A stretch of DNA of 64,000 bases, from contig NZ_OZ032150.1 in NCBI RefSeq assembly GCF_964026445.1, forward strand, positions 1,240,001 to 1,304,000, written 5' to 3'. Below, piece after piece: positions 52,589 to 62,531 of the stretch. The position numbers and the translations under genes were made by a program. The stretch comes from Rickettsia endosymbiont of Cantharis rufa. Its GTDB lineage: Bacteria > Pseudomonadota > Alphaproteobacteria > Rickettsiales > Rickettsiaceae. The notes under the pieces were generated by a model. The model did not search any database. It was not told where the DNA came from and worked only from the letters and a program-made list of their open reading frames with translations. Numbering within the stretch: the stretch's first letter is position 1; every line of letters begins with the position of its first letter.

Positions 52589-53219
52589 TTAATACAATAC
52601 AATTATAATTTGATTATCTACCCCATCCCCTGTTCTATAATCTTCTTTTCTTTGTTTTCTAGTAGCAGTTGTTGCGTCACTTCTAAATGCTTCAGCTTTT
52701 TGTTGATTCGTTTTATAAGCTTGATCGCTTTGTTGTTTTTTAAGTTTCGCTTCCTTATCAGCTGCCATATAACGACTTTTTATTTTCTCTAAGCGTCTCA
52801 TGGCATCTTTATCTAAACTAACACCTGTTTCTTTTGCTTGCTGCTCTATTTTTAATGCGACCTTATAACCTTCGGCTGCGTTTTTAGCTATAACTTGCCT
52901 TTCTATAAAATCCACTTTAGAACCCTGCTTCATTGTATCACTATATGGATTTATCTTATTGTTTTTAATATCCTTCATTCTTTCTTCGACGGCTTTTTTA
53001 TAACGAGTTTTTATTTTATTTAAGCGTCTTTGAGCATCTTTACTTAAAGTTTCTTCTGCATTTTTTGCTTCTTCTTCTATTTTTAATGCTCTTTGTAAGC
53101 TTTACTGGCCTTCTCAGCCTTTTCATCACTATTGGGGGAAAGAGAGAATGGATTTATCTTATCATTCTTAATATCCTCTATTATTTTTCTACTTTCTTTT
53201 TATCAAACTTTTCTACCAT
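52589..53219 (-). pseudogene. Frameshifted gene with an internal tandem duplication
   Basis: The intact part at 52589-52978 could give 129 residues, but coding similarity continues upstream. From an ATG at 53219 the frame reads MVEKFDKKKVEK, then needs a one-base shift to read IIEDIKNDKINPFSLSP, and another shift near 53098 to read ALKIEEEAKNAEETLSKD and join the 129-residue part. The two halves resemble each other: DIKNDKINPF...YK..ALKIE..AK...S.DA.RRL.KIK.RY occurs twice. Charged and helical; no family recognised. It may be dead, or the downstream ATG at 52978 may still be used. Confidence 0.6.
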
Positions 53220-53322
53220 AACTTTCTCCAATATTTAAGTTAAAAATATACCTATAGTTGCATATCTTTTATTTTAAAGAAAGTTAATAAATAAAATATA
53301 TTTATAAGTAATCAAAAATTAA

Positions 53323-54492
53323 CTAATTTGTGTTATAAAAAAACATCAGCATTTCCTCGGCAATGATTAGCTCTTCGTTTGTCGGCACAGCGAAAACTTT
53401 AACCTTACTGCTTTCAGCACTTATTAGATGCTCGTTTTTTTGGTTTTTTACATCATCTATTTTAATACCTAGCCATAAAAGTTTTTCGGTAATCATTTCA
53501 CGTATTACAGCGGAATGCTGTCCAACACCGGCAGTAAAAATTAGACAATCAACCCCCTCAAGTGCAGCGGTTAGCTTACCTATTTCAAGTACAATGCGAT
53601 ACACGAATAAATCTATAGCAAATTTAGCATCAGGCGAGTTACTGGCAAGCAAAGTGCGCATATCAGAGCTTTCACCGGACATACCTAGCAAGCCTGATTT
53701 CTTATATAATAACTCAGTTATTTCTTGTGTAGTCATTTTCTCATGATCGATAAGATATAACACTACTCCAGGGTCAAGGTTACCTGTTCTTGTACCCATC
53801 ATAACACCGTCAAGTACACTAAAGCCCATGGAACTTGTTAAACTGAGACCGTTTTTAATAGCACATAGACTACTACCGCTTCCTAAGTGGGCTATAATAG
53901 TCTTTGCAGGTAAATCTTCCTTTGTCATTTCTTTAAAATGGTTGCTAACATATTTATATGATAACCCATGAAAACCGTAACGAATTACCCCTTTATCATA
54001 ATATTTTTTCGGTAAACCGAAAGCTTTTGTAATAGGCGGATTGGTAAAATGAAACGACGTATCGAAACATGCTATATGCGAGATTTCTTTATATTTTTGA
54101 AGAAATAAATCCAGTACCTGCAAATTATAAGGTTGATGCAAGGGGCTTAGGGGTATTAATGCTCTCAAATCTTCGCTAATTTTTTCATTAACAATAACCG
54201 GTTTATTAAAATTTTTTCCACCATGGACAATACGGTGACCGGTTGCAATTAAATTGAGATTCTCTTGTTTTTTCCACCAATCTTCAAAAAGATCAATCAT
54301 CACTTCAATAGCATCATCTTTAATGTCGATAGCAAATTCTTGTTTTTTATTTATATGAAATAATATTTTATTATCATTTTTTTCTAAAAAAATATTATAA
54401 ATTTTATCCTTAACTTTTTTATTCTGAATTTCAAAAATAGAAATTTTCAAACTAGATGATCCAGCATTAGCTATTAAAATAACATCTTTCAT
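53323..54492 (-). CDS. ackA: Acetate kinase
   Basis: Interconverts acetyl phosphate plus ADP and acetate plus ATP. I start it at the ATG at 54492 (MKDVILIANAGSSSLKISIF), giving 389 residues; the frame is open 26 codons further into pta but without family similarity. ASKHA-fold motifs: NAGSSSLK (phosphate site), GHRIVHGG, HLGSGSSLCA, and GMSGESSDMR. It starts 2 bases after the pta stop, so the pair is one operon. Confidence 0.95.
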   Translation of the reverse strand: MKDVILIANAGSSSLKISIFEIQNKKVKDKIYNIFLEKNDNKILFHINKKQEFAIDIKDDAIEVMIDLFEDWWKKQENLNLIATGHRIVHGGKNFNKPVIVNEKISEDLRALIPLSPLHQPYNLQVLDLFLQKYKEISHIACFDTSFHFTNPPITKAFGLPKKYYDKGVIRYGFHGLSYKYVSNHFKEMTKEDLPAKTIIAHLGSGSSLCAIKNGLSLTSSMGFSVLDGVMMGTRTGNLDPGVVLYLIDHEKMTTQEITELLYKKSGLLGMSGESSDMRTLLASNSPDAKFAIDLFVYRIVLEIGKLTAALEGVDCLIFTAGVGQHSAVIREMITEKLLWLGIKIDDVKNQKNEHLISAESSKVKVFAVPTNEELIIAEEMLMFFYNTN

Positions 54493-54493
54493 A

Positions 54494-55543
54494 TTATTTA
54501 CCTGCTTGGATATGTAACTTTGCCTTGGTATTGTTATAAATAAATGAAGCAAGTACGCAGGAAATAACACGCATATCCATAGGGTCAGATCTGCTGGTTA
54601 GAATAATCGGCACACGGGCCCCAAGCACGATACCTGCCATAACCGCTTGTCCCAAATATTTTAGCTGCTTTGCAAGCATATTACCTGATTCAAGATCAGG
54701 CACTACTAATATATCAGCATTTCCTGAAACTGCAGAGCTAATACCTTTCGCTTCAGCCGCAAATAAAGATATAGCATTGTCAAACGCAAGGGGACCATCA
54801 ACTATAGCATTCGTAATCTGTCCACGATCTGCCATTTTTGATAAAGCGGCAGCATCAAGGGTTGTAGGAATTGCAGAGGTTACTGTCTCAACTGCCGATA
54901 ATACTGCAACTCTAACCTGCTTTTCTTCTTTGATCATATGCATTAAATCAATAGCATTCTGTACTATATCACGCTTATCTTCTAGAGTAGGGCGGATATT
55001 AATAGCAGCATCGCTAATAATAAAAGGCTTTGGAAAAGTAGCAACGGCCATTAAAAAAGCATGGCTTATACGGCGTTCAGTACGAAGACCATTCTCTTTA
55101 TGAACTACCGCAGACATAAGCTCATCAGTATGCAGCGACCCTTTCATAATCGCTGCAACTTCTCTTTTCTTTGCAAGCTCTACAGCTTTTTTTGCTGCTT
55201 CGTGGCTATGCTCAACATTAATAAGCTGATAACCCTCAAGATCTACATTATTAACTTTTGCTACTGATTCGATTTTATGTTGCGGTCCTATAAGAATCGG
55301 TTTTATTATATCAAGTTGTGATGCTCTAACTGCTCCGAATAATGATTCTTTATCGATCGGATGAACTACGGCAGTTTTAACAGGCTTAAAGCCGTCTGCT
55401 CTAAGTAATAGATTGATGAAATGCTTTGCTGCTTCATCAAAGTCAGGATCGTTGATTTCTTTTGGAGGAGTGTAAGTAGCGCCTAATTTCTTAGCTAGAA
55501 TCGCATCTAAAAATGTCTCGTTTATTATATGTTGTTTCTTCAT
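54494..55543 (-). CDS. pta: Phosphate acetyltransferase (PTA/PTB fold)
   Basis: Transfers acetyl groups between CoA and phosphate, feeding AckA. 349 residues of the short form, without the N-terminal P-loop domain of E. coli Pta. Motifs: KSLH-type lysine segment (MKGSLHTDELMSAVV), FIISDAAINIRPTLEDK, IVDGPLAFDNAIS and DILVVPDLESGNMLAKQL. Some relatives are phosphate butyryltransferases, but adjacency to ackA favours acetyl. The N-terminal 40 residues are extra. Confidence 0.88.
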   Translation of the reverse strand: MKKQHIINETFLDAILAKKLGATYTPPKEINDPDFDEAAKHFINLLLRADGFKPVKTAVVHPIDKESLFGAVRASQLDIIKPILIGPQHKIESVAKVNNVDLEGYQLINVEHSHEAAKKAVELAKKREVAAIMKGSLHTDELMSAVVHKENGLRTERRISHAFLMAVATFPKPFIISDAAINIRPTLEDKRDIVQNAIDLMHMIKEEKQVRVAVLSAVETVTSAIPTTLDAAALSKMADRGQITNAIVDGPLAFDNAISLFAAEAKGISSAVSGNADILVVPDLESGNMLAKQLKYLGQAVMAGIVLGARVPIILTSRSDPMDMRVISCVLASFIYNNTKAKLHIQAGK

Positions 55544-55678
55544 AAACCCCTTAATAATAATTAGTAATTATATATATTATTAAATAATATATAGCCCAAT
55601 TAATATATGGAAAACTAATTATTGTTTTTAGTGGGAATTTCTTAAGTACTATTAGCGCAACAGTGTATATACGCAATG

Positions 55679-55872
55679 TCATCCCGTGGCTTGTCCTCTA
55701 GTAGCGGACAATTTTTACTTTATGTCATTCCTAGCTAAAAGCGGGAATCCAGCCTAAAGCGAGATAAATCGAGCTTTTAATTTTAAAAATTTGCTATATT
55801 GATATTTTTTTCTGGATTCCCGCTTTCGCGGGAATGACATAAGAGTCATGCAACGCCGGACAAGTGGCTAGT
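55679..55872. repeat. Family a repeat nested in a broken palindrome
   Basis: 55724-55838 is a full family a element (GTCATTCCTAGCTAAAAGCG to CGCGGGAATGAC). Outside it, CGTGGCTTGTCC (55685-55696) and GGACAAGTGGCTAG (about 55858-55871) mirror each other, which suggests insertion into an older palindrome that starts like family b. Confidence 0.6.
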
Positions 55873-55887
55873 AATTGATTGGTAGAC

Positions 55888-56008
55888 GAAGCTTAATTTG
55901 AAAAAGAGTAATCGGTCTGTAAGCCAAGGGGCGGAGCGTATACTTAATACATGAGCATTCGAGGTCTTACAAAGACGACGTAACCAATTTTTCAAATTGA
56001 GCGAGTAT
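55888..56008. repeat. Family d palindromic repeat next to VirB6 gene stop
   Basis: GCTTAATTTGAAAAAGAG at the left, core GCGTATACTTAATACATGAG, TTTTTCAAATTGAGC at the right. The flanks are GGTAGACGA and GCGAGTATACTA, and the latter includes the TAG stop of the adjacent gene. Confidence 0.75.
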
Positions 56009-56009
56009 A

Positions 56010-59000
56010 CTACTTCACCCCTCTCAAATGATCTTCTAATTTTCTTAGTTTTCTACCCTCATTTACTATAGGTTTTACATAGGTTTGCATTTTTGCATTT
56101 TCCCTATACTTATTAACCTGATCGATCTGAGCATTTACTTCATCGGTAATAGCTTGCTTTCTATCCTCTATTTTATTTAACACTTCAGTACTATATTCAT
56201 AATTTTTAACATCAGCATTAAAGTTATTAAGCTCTTCTGTAATCTTTTGGTCTATTTCAACTCCCTCGGTGGTATCTTTAACTTTTTGTGTTATTAATGC
56301 CGGTATTTCTTCGATCTTGATATCATCTCTTTTAAAATGATCTTTAAGCTCTTTATACGTTTGCTCTATATTTTCCTGAGCTTTCTCATGTACAATATCA
56401 TAATGCTCTTGACGACGAGTATATCGATCTTCATCTATAAATTGCGCATGTTTTCTATGAGCGTTATCTATCATATCATGCATCTGAGAGTCAGTAGCTT
56501 TTTCACGCATAAATCTATCACCCATCATCACCGGATCATCATCTTCGAATAACCTACTACGCACTTCATGAATGAGCTTTCTTTGAGCTAATTCTTGATA
56601 ATATTCCGCATCACTCTGTCTACCTGTTTTCTCTAGCCTTGCTAAATATTCAGGAGATAATATATCTGCTTGAGCAGCCAGCGTTTCCTTATTAATATGC
56701 ATTTGAAGCTCACTAAATTCTCGCGCTTTTTCTTCATCTTTTAATTTTTCGCTATAAGTTCTAAGTCTTGGGTCGTTATATTCAAAATCATGCCATTCGG
56801 CACTTGTGAGATTACCCTCATATTTATCACGTAAATCTTTACCAACTATAGCAGTTAATGCTTCTCGCTTTAATCCCGTATAACCGGCATAGATTTTTTC
56901 ACCTATACCTACGCGCTTTTCTTCTTTTAGGTTACGTTTTGTATCAATACGATGTTCCATCTCTTGCCAACTTCTAAGCACTCCTATATTCTTACCAAAC
57001 AGACCAACACCTCGCCCTGACATTGCTTGGTGGGCATACTTATAAGCATCTTGATAGTCCTTAGTAAAGCTTGCGTCACTAGCGAGTTCACGTAAGTTAG
57101 CATCTTTTAATGACTTATCAAGCTCAGTTTTTTGCTCTTTACTTAAAGCGGCGTAATCTTTCACTTCATATTTATTTGCGGCAATTTTATCTCGAAGCTG
57201 AGTAAATTTCATTTGCGATAGTTCTTTTGCTTTTAATTCATTCCCTTTAGGTAAATTCTTTAATAACCCTGAAATACCGTTTTCATAGTCCGTAATAGCA
57301 TTCATTTTTACATCTTTAGAATCTATGCCGTATTTTCTTTTAACCTCATTTTGTATGGCTTTATTAGCAGAAGGGCCAAGGGCTTGCTTTTCAAGTCTTC
57401 CCATCATCATACCCTCAAATCCTTTGGCAACGGACATGCTAGCTTCCTCTACCTTCGCACTTACCCGTGTAGTTATAGGTGCACTTACCGTCTTAGCCAC
57501 ATAACTTAGCGGCCTGTTCATTTGTTTTGCAGCCGAATCATAAGATTGCTGATTAACTTTTTGTATATCCGTTAAATTACCTGAAGTACCGGCAATAAAC
57601 TGTGCCGTCGATATAGCAGTATCGTTAAATTTACTTAGCAAATAAATAGACACAAAAATTAGTAATATCCCATCAAGTTGGACAAATTTCCCATTTATAA
57701 AATTACTAATCCTTTTTGCATCTTTAACTAAATCTAAAAACGGTAACTCAATATAGCGTTCCTCTATACACTCATACGCAGAACAGTGCGTAGTACCATC
57801 ATCTTTTATATAATCTTTAGGAACTAATATCTTTGCTTTGTGGAAATTATTTATACCGCCTTTCATTGGTACGGGGAACCACCAATAAAATATTGAATTA
57901 CTGAGGCTTGGATCTATATCCTCAAGGAAACTACCAAATATTTCATTTATCGGACCTAAATTAGGAAAATCATGCTTACATACAGCAAAACCGAGTGTTG
58001 AATATACTTCACTTCTGATTATCATTGAAATAAAAGCGATACCGGCAAATAAAATTATAGGCTGTAATGCGTATGATATTAATTGTCTTAACCAATTCTC
58101 AAATAACGAACGAGTTATATTAAACAACATAAAACAAATAAATATCGGCCCCATAATTATAATCATACCGATAGTTATAAGGGCAGTGAGATAGATAATA
58201 GTAGCTTTAAATATAAGGAAGAAAATAAAATACAGGGCTATCATATATAGAATGATATATATAAAGCCAAGCCAATCAACAAACAGTAACGAAAATAATT
58301 TAGATAAAGTTTGAGGAGAAATAAGTAACCCAAGCAAGCTTTGAGAACCCGGACCAGTAGCCGAAGCCTCATTAACTATTTGTAGTATTTGCTGAACCCC
58401 ATCAATAAAAAATACGAATAAATAATCATGAAAAAATGTCCAAGCTTTACTAGTGCTTAATAATATTGAAACTATACTAACTTTTAATATTCTAACTATA
58501 AGTTCGACATGAGTAAGGTTTATATTACCTATTAAAAAGGAGGAGCCCGTAAACATTATATATAGAGTTAAAATAGCCGAGACACTCATCCTATAACCCG
58601 GCGTATCAATTATTTGTTGATAAGTTTTCTTTATGATCCCATCGTTACCAAACAATACTCCTTTTATTAAATCAGTTAAAAATTGTAATGGATCGGGTCT
58701 AGTATCACTAACTCCGGACTTTATTACTAATCTATATTGCCCGCTATTATCATTATAAAATTTATCTATAATCTTAAAATAAAGGGGCGATTGAGCATGT
58801 TTTGACTTATCTTCACCTTTATATTGATAATTTATACCCCCGGCTTTTAAGAATTGTCCCGTACTACTAATACTATAAAAGTCATAGCCTACACTCGAAG
58901 TGAGCTCTCCTAAATGTTGAGTTATACCGTCCGGTTTACGCTGTTTATCCGGTGAAATATTAGGATCAGCATTTTTAGCGGCAATAAGAAAATAAAGCCC

Positions 59001-59453
59001 GACGCCGTCTGTCATTATACATGGAGCATTACTAATCATTGCATCATTTTGACTTGCGGGATTAGGAGTACACATATCAAGCCTAGCATTATCCCAAAAA
59101 GTACACGGTTGTAGCTTAACACAAAAAGCAGCCAAAGTAGTTGTATTATTCTTTTGACCGTACCATGGACACCATGCAGATAACTGACCTGAAGTATTTT
59201 TATCTCCAAGTATATAATTCCATGGTCTTACCATAACTGTTAACGGATAGCCGTTTACTTTATAAGCACTGTCACGCCACGGTGCTACTTGATCACCCTC
59301 TTGTCTTGAAGTAATTTCTTCCTGATCATATCTAGAAGAGACATTGAATTTGATAAAACCAAAATCATCAGGATCAATACAAGTATCACCACTACAACCG
59401 GAAAGCAGCAGCAATAACGATATTAATAATGTAATAAAAATATTTTTGTTCAT
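56010..59453 (-). CDS. virB6: VirB6/TrbL-like rvh type IV secretion protein, last of three
   Basis: Inner-membrane channel-type protein of the Rickettsiales vir homolog (rvh) T4SS, which carries several extended VirB6 paralogues. 1147 residues: a lipoprotein-type signal peptide (LLLLLSGC, lipobox Cys near 20), a periplasmic domain to about 285, a VirB6 core of several membrane helices (about 285-620), and a hydrophilic, helix-rich tail of about 500 residues with many Lys, Glu and Gln. By position it may be rvhB6e, but the letter is inference. The stop abuts a family d repeat. Confidence 0.88.
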   Translation of the reverse strand: MNKNIFITLLISLLLLLSGCSGDTCIDPDDFGFIKFNVSSRYDQEEITSRQEGDQVAPWRDSAYKVNGYPLTVMVRPWNYILGDKNTSGQLSAWCPWYGQKNNTTTLAAFCVKLQPCTFWDNARLDMCTPNPASQNDAMISNAPCIMTDGVGLYFLIAAKNADPNISPDKQRKPDGITQHLGELTSSVGYDFYSISSTGQFLKAGGINYQYKGEDKSKHAQSPLYFKIIDKFYNDNSGQYRLVIKSGVSDTRPDPLQFLTDLIKGVLFGNDGIIKKTYQQIIDTPGYRMSVSAILTLYIMFTGSSFLIGNINLTHVELIVRILKVSIVSILLSTSKAWTFFHDYLFVFFIDGVQQILQIVNEASATGPGSQSLLGLLISPQTLSKLFSLLFVDWLGFIYIILYMIALYFIFFLIFKATIIYLTALITIGMIIIMGPIFICFMLFNITRSLFENWLRQLISYALQPIILFAGIAFISMIIRSEVYSTLGFAVCKHDFPNLGPINEIFGSFLEDIDPSLSNSIFYWWFPVPMKGGINNFHKAKILVPKDYIKDDGTTHCSAYECIEERYIELPFLDLVKDAKRISNFINGKFVQLDGILLIFVSIYLLSKFNDTAISTAQFIAGTSGNLTDIQKVNQQSYDSAAKQMNRPLSYVAKTVSAPITTRVSAKVEEASMSVAKGFEGMMMGRLEKQALGPSANKAIQNEVKRKYGIDSKDVKMNAITDYENGISGLLKNLPKGNELKAKELSQMKFTQLRDKIAANKYEVKDYAALSKEQKTELDKSLKDANLRELASDASFTKDYQDAYKYAHQAMSGRGVGLFGKNIGVLRSWQEMEHRIDTKRNLKEEKRVGIGEKIYAGYTGLKREALTAIVGKDLRDKYEGNLTSAEWHDFEYNDPRLRTYSEKLKDEEKAREFSELQMHINKETLAAQADILSPEYLARLEKTGRQSDAEYYQELAQRKLIHEVRSRLFEDDDPVMMGDRFMREKATDSQMHDMIDNAHRKHAQFIDEDRYTRRQEHYDIVHEKAQENIEQTYKELKDHFKRDDIKIEEIPALITQKVKDTTEGVEIDQKITEELNNFNADVKNYEYSTEVLNKIEDRKQAITDEVNAQIDQVNKYRENAKMQTYVKPIVNEGRKLRKLEDHLRGVK

Positions 59454-59491
59454 TTATTTTTTATGTGTTATTTTTATATTCTTAATTTCAA

Positions 59492-59593
59492 CGTCATTGC
59501 GAGGAAATTACGTAAGTAATTGACGAAGCAATCCCAGAAGTTTGTTATTATTTCATGAGATTGCCGCACAGCCTACGGCTACTCGAAATGGCG
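59492..59593. repeat. Family c palindromic repeat in VirB6 gene gap
   Basis: CGTCATTGCGAGGAAATTAC at the left; the right arm is degraded (CGAAATGGCG). It sits between the first and second VirB6-like genes. Confidence 0.7.
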
Positions 59594-59632
59594 ATTTTCA
59601 AATTAGCTGGGATGACACTAAAATAACCTATA

Positions 59633-62383
59633 CTACTTTCTCTCTTCTTCTTTCTTCGATACATCATTACGTTCAGATAAAAATTTACTTATATGTTCAC
59701 CGCCACCTTGAGGTTCTCTAGCTTTATAATTTTGATCAATTATTTTATCCTTGAAAAGATTTACCGGAGCCATTACGGCACTCTTAATCCTTGAAGATCC
59801 CTTTGTACCATCCTTATTAGTTGGTTTTAGTAATATATCATCCATAACAGCTCCTACAGGATCAGAACGTTCTTGATAATTTCCTGATATTCGTGCCGGC
59901 GTAACATTTGTAAGCATTCCGACTACTATATTTACAAAAGTTACTAAACCATATGACATCAAGCAATATGAATAAAATAATAAAGCTGTAGTAAATAATA
60001 CTAAGAAGGTATTAGTATTATTTGTTAAAATATTAGAACTACTAATTTCCGGAACATCCGGTACAAAGAAAGGTATTCCGGGTAAGAACGGTAATGTAAA
60101 AGAGAAATTGATCGGAACACCAAGATTTGTTAAATCAAGCCCTATTTTTATCGGTATAAGAGTATCCCAGCAGGCTCTAACTACCACTTTTAAAAGCTGC
60201 TCAGATAAAATCTGATCTATCAATAAAAAGAAAATCAATAATATTGTCGGCTGCACTACATAACTAAGCAATGTCGATATCCAGTTATCAAATAAACTCT
60301 TAGTTTTTTCAAATAACATTAATATTATGAAAAACGGTGCTAATGAAATCATAACGGTTACCCCTATGAACGCAATAACATAACCTATTATAACTTCTAA
60401 AACAGCTCTAAAATAAGTAATAAGACCATAGATGGTTATAATAGCAATAAATGTTAACCCGTTGTGTATTTGTAATAATTCAATAAATAACAACCCCCAA
60501 ATTCTGCCGTTAGTGTATTTATCAAATATAGGATCAATAAAACCAAAAATATTAGATCTAGAGCTTGTAGCACCTACTACGTTAGTTACAAAGAAATCAA
60601 TACCGTCAGTAAATACACTAAAGAAGTATGTATTAAAGAAACTCCAGCTTTCTTCTCTAATTAAAAAAGCTACCATAGCTATTTTGCATATACGTATTAT
60701 TACTTCTATGGCAGTTAATTTTAATGCTCCCATAACAAACATTAGTCCAAATATAGTAACATAGAGGGTTAATGCAGCTTTAGCTATATTCTGCACTGCA
60801 GAATTTTTAACTAGATTCATATAGAACATTTTACTAAAAGTTCTAAACTGATCGGTAATAGGTTTAATAGCACCATTATATACTATATCCGAAAACCAAG
60901 TTGTACCGGTATAATTAGCATAATTTACACTAACTACCCCTTGTATATTACTATTAGGATTTACTACCCTTAACCATAAATATCCATCTTGCGATGCATC
61001 AGCTGCAAAATTATAATCTACTGGCGTACCGCGAACAGATGAATCAGGTAACGCACCGTCCTGTGTTATTACATATTCTAAACTTATATTTTGCTGATCA
61101 CCCGGACTAATTGAATTTGTTCCATTACCTATTTCAACAATCATCGCATAACGACCAAAATATAAAAAATTAACTAACCAATCCTTAGGCACCTTAGGAG
61201 GCGGGGGATTAGGATTAGGTTTATTAGTTATGAAATCATTAAAATCATTATAATTCGAAAAATTTCGACTCCAATCACTCATGAGGGCTGACTCAGCAAA
61301 CATATTATTTGTTTGCCAATCGCTAGTAAAATCCATAGTACCGCCGCTAGTCGCTTGATAATATATAAAGCTACTTTGAGTACTACTTGAATTTACAAAA
61401 CTTTGATCCCGCCCCTTAATAACCTGACCGCCTACCTTAATTGTCATTCCTCTACCTTGATCGTAATAGCAGGCAGGGCTAGTATTTAAATTAGAGCCCA
61501 TAGGGCAAGAATTAATTAAGCCCATAAAATTCTGTACTACTCCAACTCTCATAGGTTTGCCGACTAATGCTTCGTTACTATTTATACTTTTATATTTTGT
61601 AGCTGAGCCAGCTCCGCTACATCCGCTTGGTTTGTCAGGATCTCTTGAAGCATCTATAAGATTACATACCTGCTCTGCAGATGAGTAAATTATTCTATTA
61701 TCAAAGTTGCCAAGGTTGCTTTCAGTATAAAGTGCGGAAGCGGCAAATATCGAACTATCAAGTTCCTGCGCTAAAATATTATCTACGGTACTTGGAAATA
61801 CTGGAGCATTAGGGCTAAAAAAATTATCTTTACTCACTAAACTAATATTTACTATATCGCCGGCCTTAACTTCAATTCTCGAATTACCGTTAGAATAGTT
61901 AAAATATTTAACAGAATCAGACATTTTATTAAATGAAAGTGCATCAAGATCTTTATCAGGCGGTATAGCCCCCGGTGTTTCACTGTTATTGTCTGTAACA
62001 AAACGAGGAAATCCTAAAGCTTCAAATTGTAATTTAGAATAATTATAAGTTTTAATGAAAACTTGCGGCGTACTAAATCTTGGATCAATTCTATATAATA
62101 CTAGATATTTTCTAGGTTCAGGAGTAATACCTGAAGTAGACCAATTTATTTTTAACAATTTACCTTTCTCAACAGCGTTACCTGTTGACTGCCAAGTTCC
62201 GGCGGTAGATAAACTAATTCCTATATTGCCCTCTTGAAAACTTGTAAATTCAGGCACTTCTAAACAACCGAGTAAGCTTTTTAACCCACCAAAACCGGTT
62301 GACATCCATGAAAAAGCATCAACAGCTTTAGCTGGCATTGCCATAAACAAAACTAATAAAACTAAACTCTTAGGGATTTTCAT
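59633..62383 (-). CDS. virB6: VirB6/TrbL-like rvh type IV secretion protein, middle
   Basis: 916 residues. N-terminal signal peptide (MKIPKSLVLLVLFMAMPAKA), a long periplasmic domain to about 520 with several cysteines, then the VirB6 membrane core (about 530-830) and a short basic/acidic tail (EERK end). The core shares the pattern of the neighbouring VirB6-like proteins: ALTLYVTIFGLMFVMGALKL, IICKIAMVAFLI and RVLFDNW-type segments. Possibly rvhB6d by order. It would act at the inner membrane in the secretion channel. Confidence 0.87.
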   Translation of the reverse strand: MKIPKSLVLLVLFMAMPAKAVDAFSWMSTGFGGLKSLLGCLEVPEFTSFQEGNIGISLSTAGTWQSTGNAVEKGKLLKINWSTSGITPEPRKYLVLYRIDPRFSTPQVFIKTYNYSKLQFEALGFPRFVTDNNSETPGAIPPDKDLDALSFNKMSDSVKYFNYSNGNSRIEVKAGDIVNISLVSKDNFFSPNAPVFPSTVDNILAQELDSSIFAASALYTESNLGNFDNRIIYSSAEQVCNLIDASRDPDKPSGCSGAGSATKYKSINSNEALVGKPMRVGVVQNFMGLINSCPMGSNLNTSPACYYDQGRGMTIKVGGQVIKGRDQSFVNSSSTQSSFIYYQATSGGTMDFTSDWQTNNMFAESALMSDWSRNFSNYNDFNDFITNKPNPNPPPPKVPKDWLVNFLYFGRYAMIVEIGNGTNSISPGDQQNISLEYVITQDGALPDSSVRGTPVDYNFAADASQDGYLWLRVVNPNSNIQGVVSVNYANYTGTTWFSDIVYNGAIKPITDQFRTFSKMFYMNLVKNSAVQNIAKAALTLYVTIFGLMFVMGALKLTAIEVIIRICKIAMVAFLIREESWSFFNTYFFSVFTDGIDFFVTNVVGATSSRSNIFGFIDPIFDKYTNGRIWGLLFIELLQIHNGLTFIAIITIYGLITYFRAVLEVIIGYVIAFIGVTVMISLAPFFIILMLFEKTKSLFDNWISTLLSYVVQPTILLIFFLLIDQILSEQLLKVVVRACWDTLIPIKIGLDLTNLGVPINFSFTLPFLPGIPFFVPDVPEISSSNILTNNTNTFLVLFTTALLFYSYCLMSYGLVTFVNIVVGMLTNVTPARISGNYQERSDPVGAVMDDILLKPTNKDGTKGSSRIKSAVMAPVNLFKDKIIDQNYKAREPQGGGEHISKFLSERNDVSKKEEERK

Positions 62384-62429
62384 AATTTAAATTGTTATCC
62401 AACACGTCATACCGTGATTTTTATTTTTT

Positions 62430-62514
62430 GTCATTGCGAGGAAATTACGTAAGTAATTGACGAAGCAATCCCTTTCACGAGATTGCCACGCTCCTTTCAG
62501 TCGCTCGCAATGAC
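62430..62514. repeat. Family c palindromic repeat in VirB6 gene gap
   Basis: GTCATTGCGAGGAAATTACG at the left and TCGCTCGCAATGAC at the right; the inner part contains GACGAAGCAATCCC as in 59492-59593. It is placed between the second and third VirB6-like genes. Confidence 0.8.
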
Positions 62515-62531
62515 GATTTTTGATTCACTCT

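Larger units (their letters stand above)
55544..56009. other. Intergenic region pta / VirB6 genes, mostly repeats
   Basis: 466 bases. It holds the 55679-55838 and 55888-56008 repeats; the remainder (55544-55678) is AT-rich and should hold the ackA-pta promoter. No ORF seen. Confidence 0.65.

Noticed and set aside
54493..54570. 26-codon N-terminal extension of ackA
   Set aside because: It overlaps the end of pta; the family start MKDVILIANAGSSS is at 54492.
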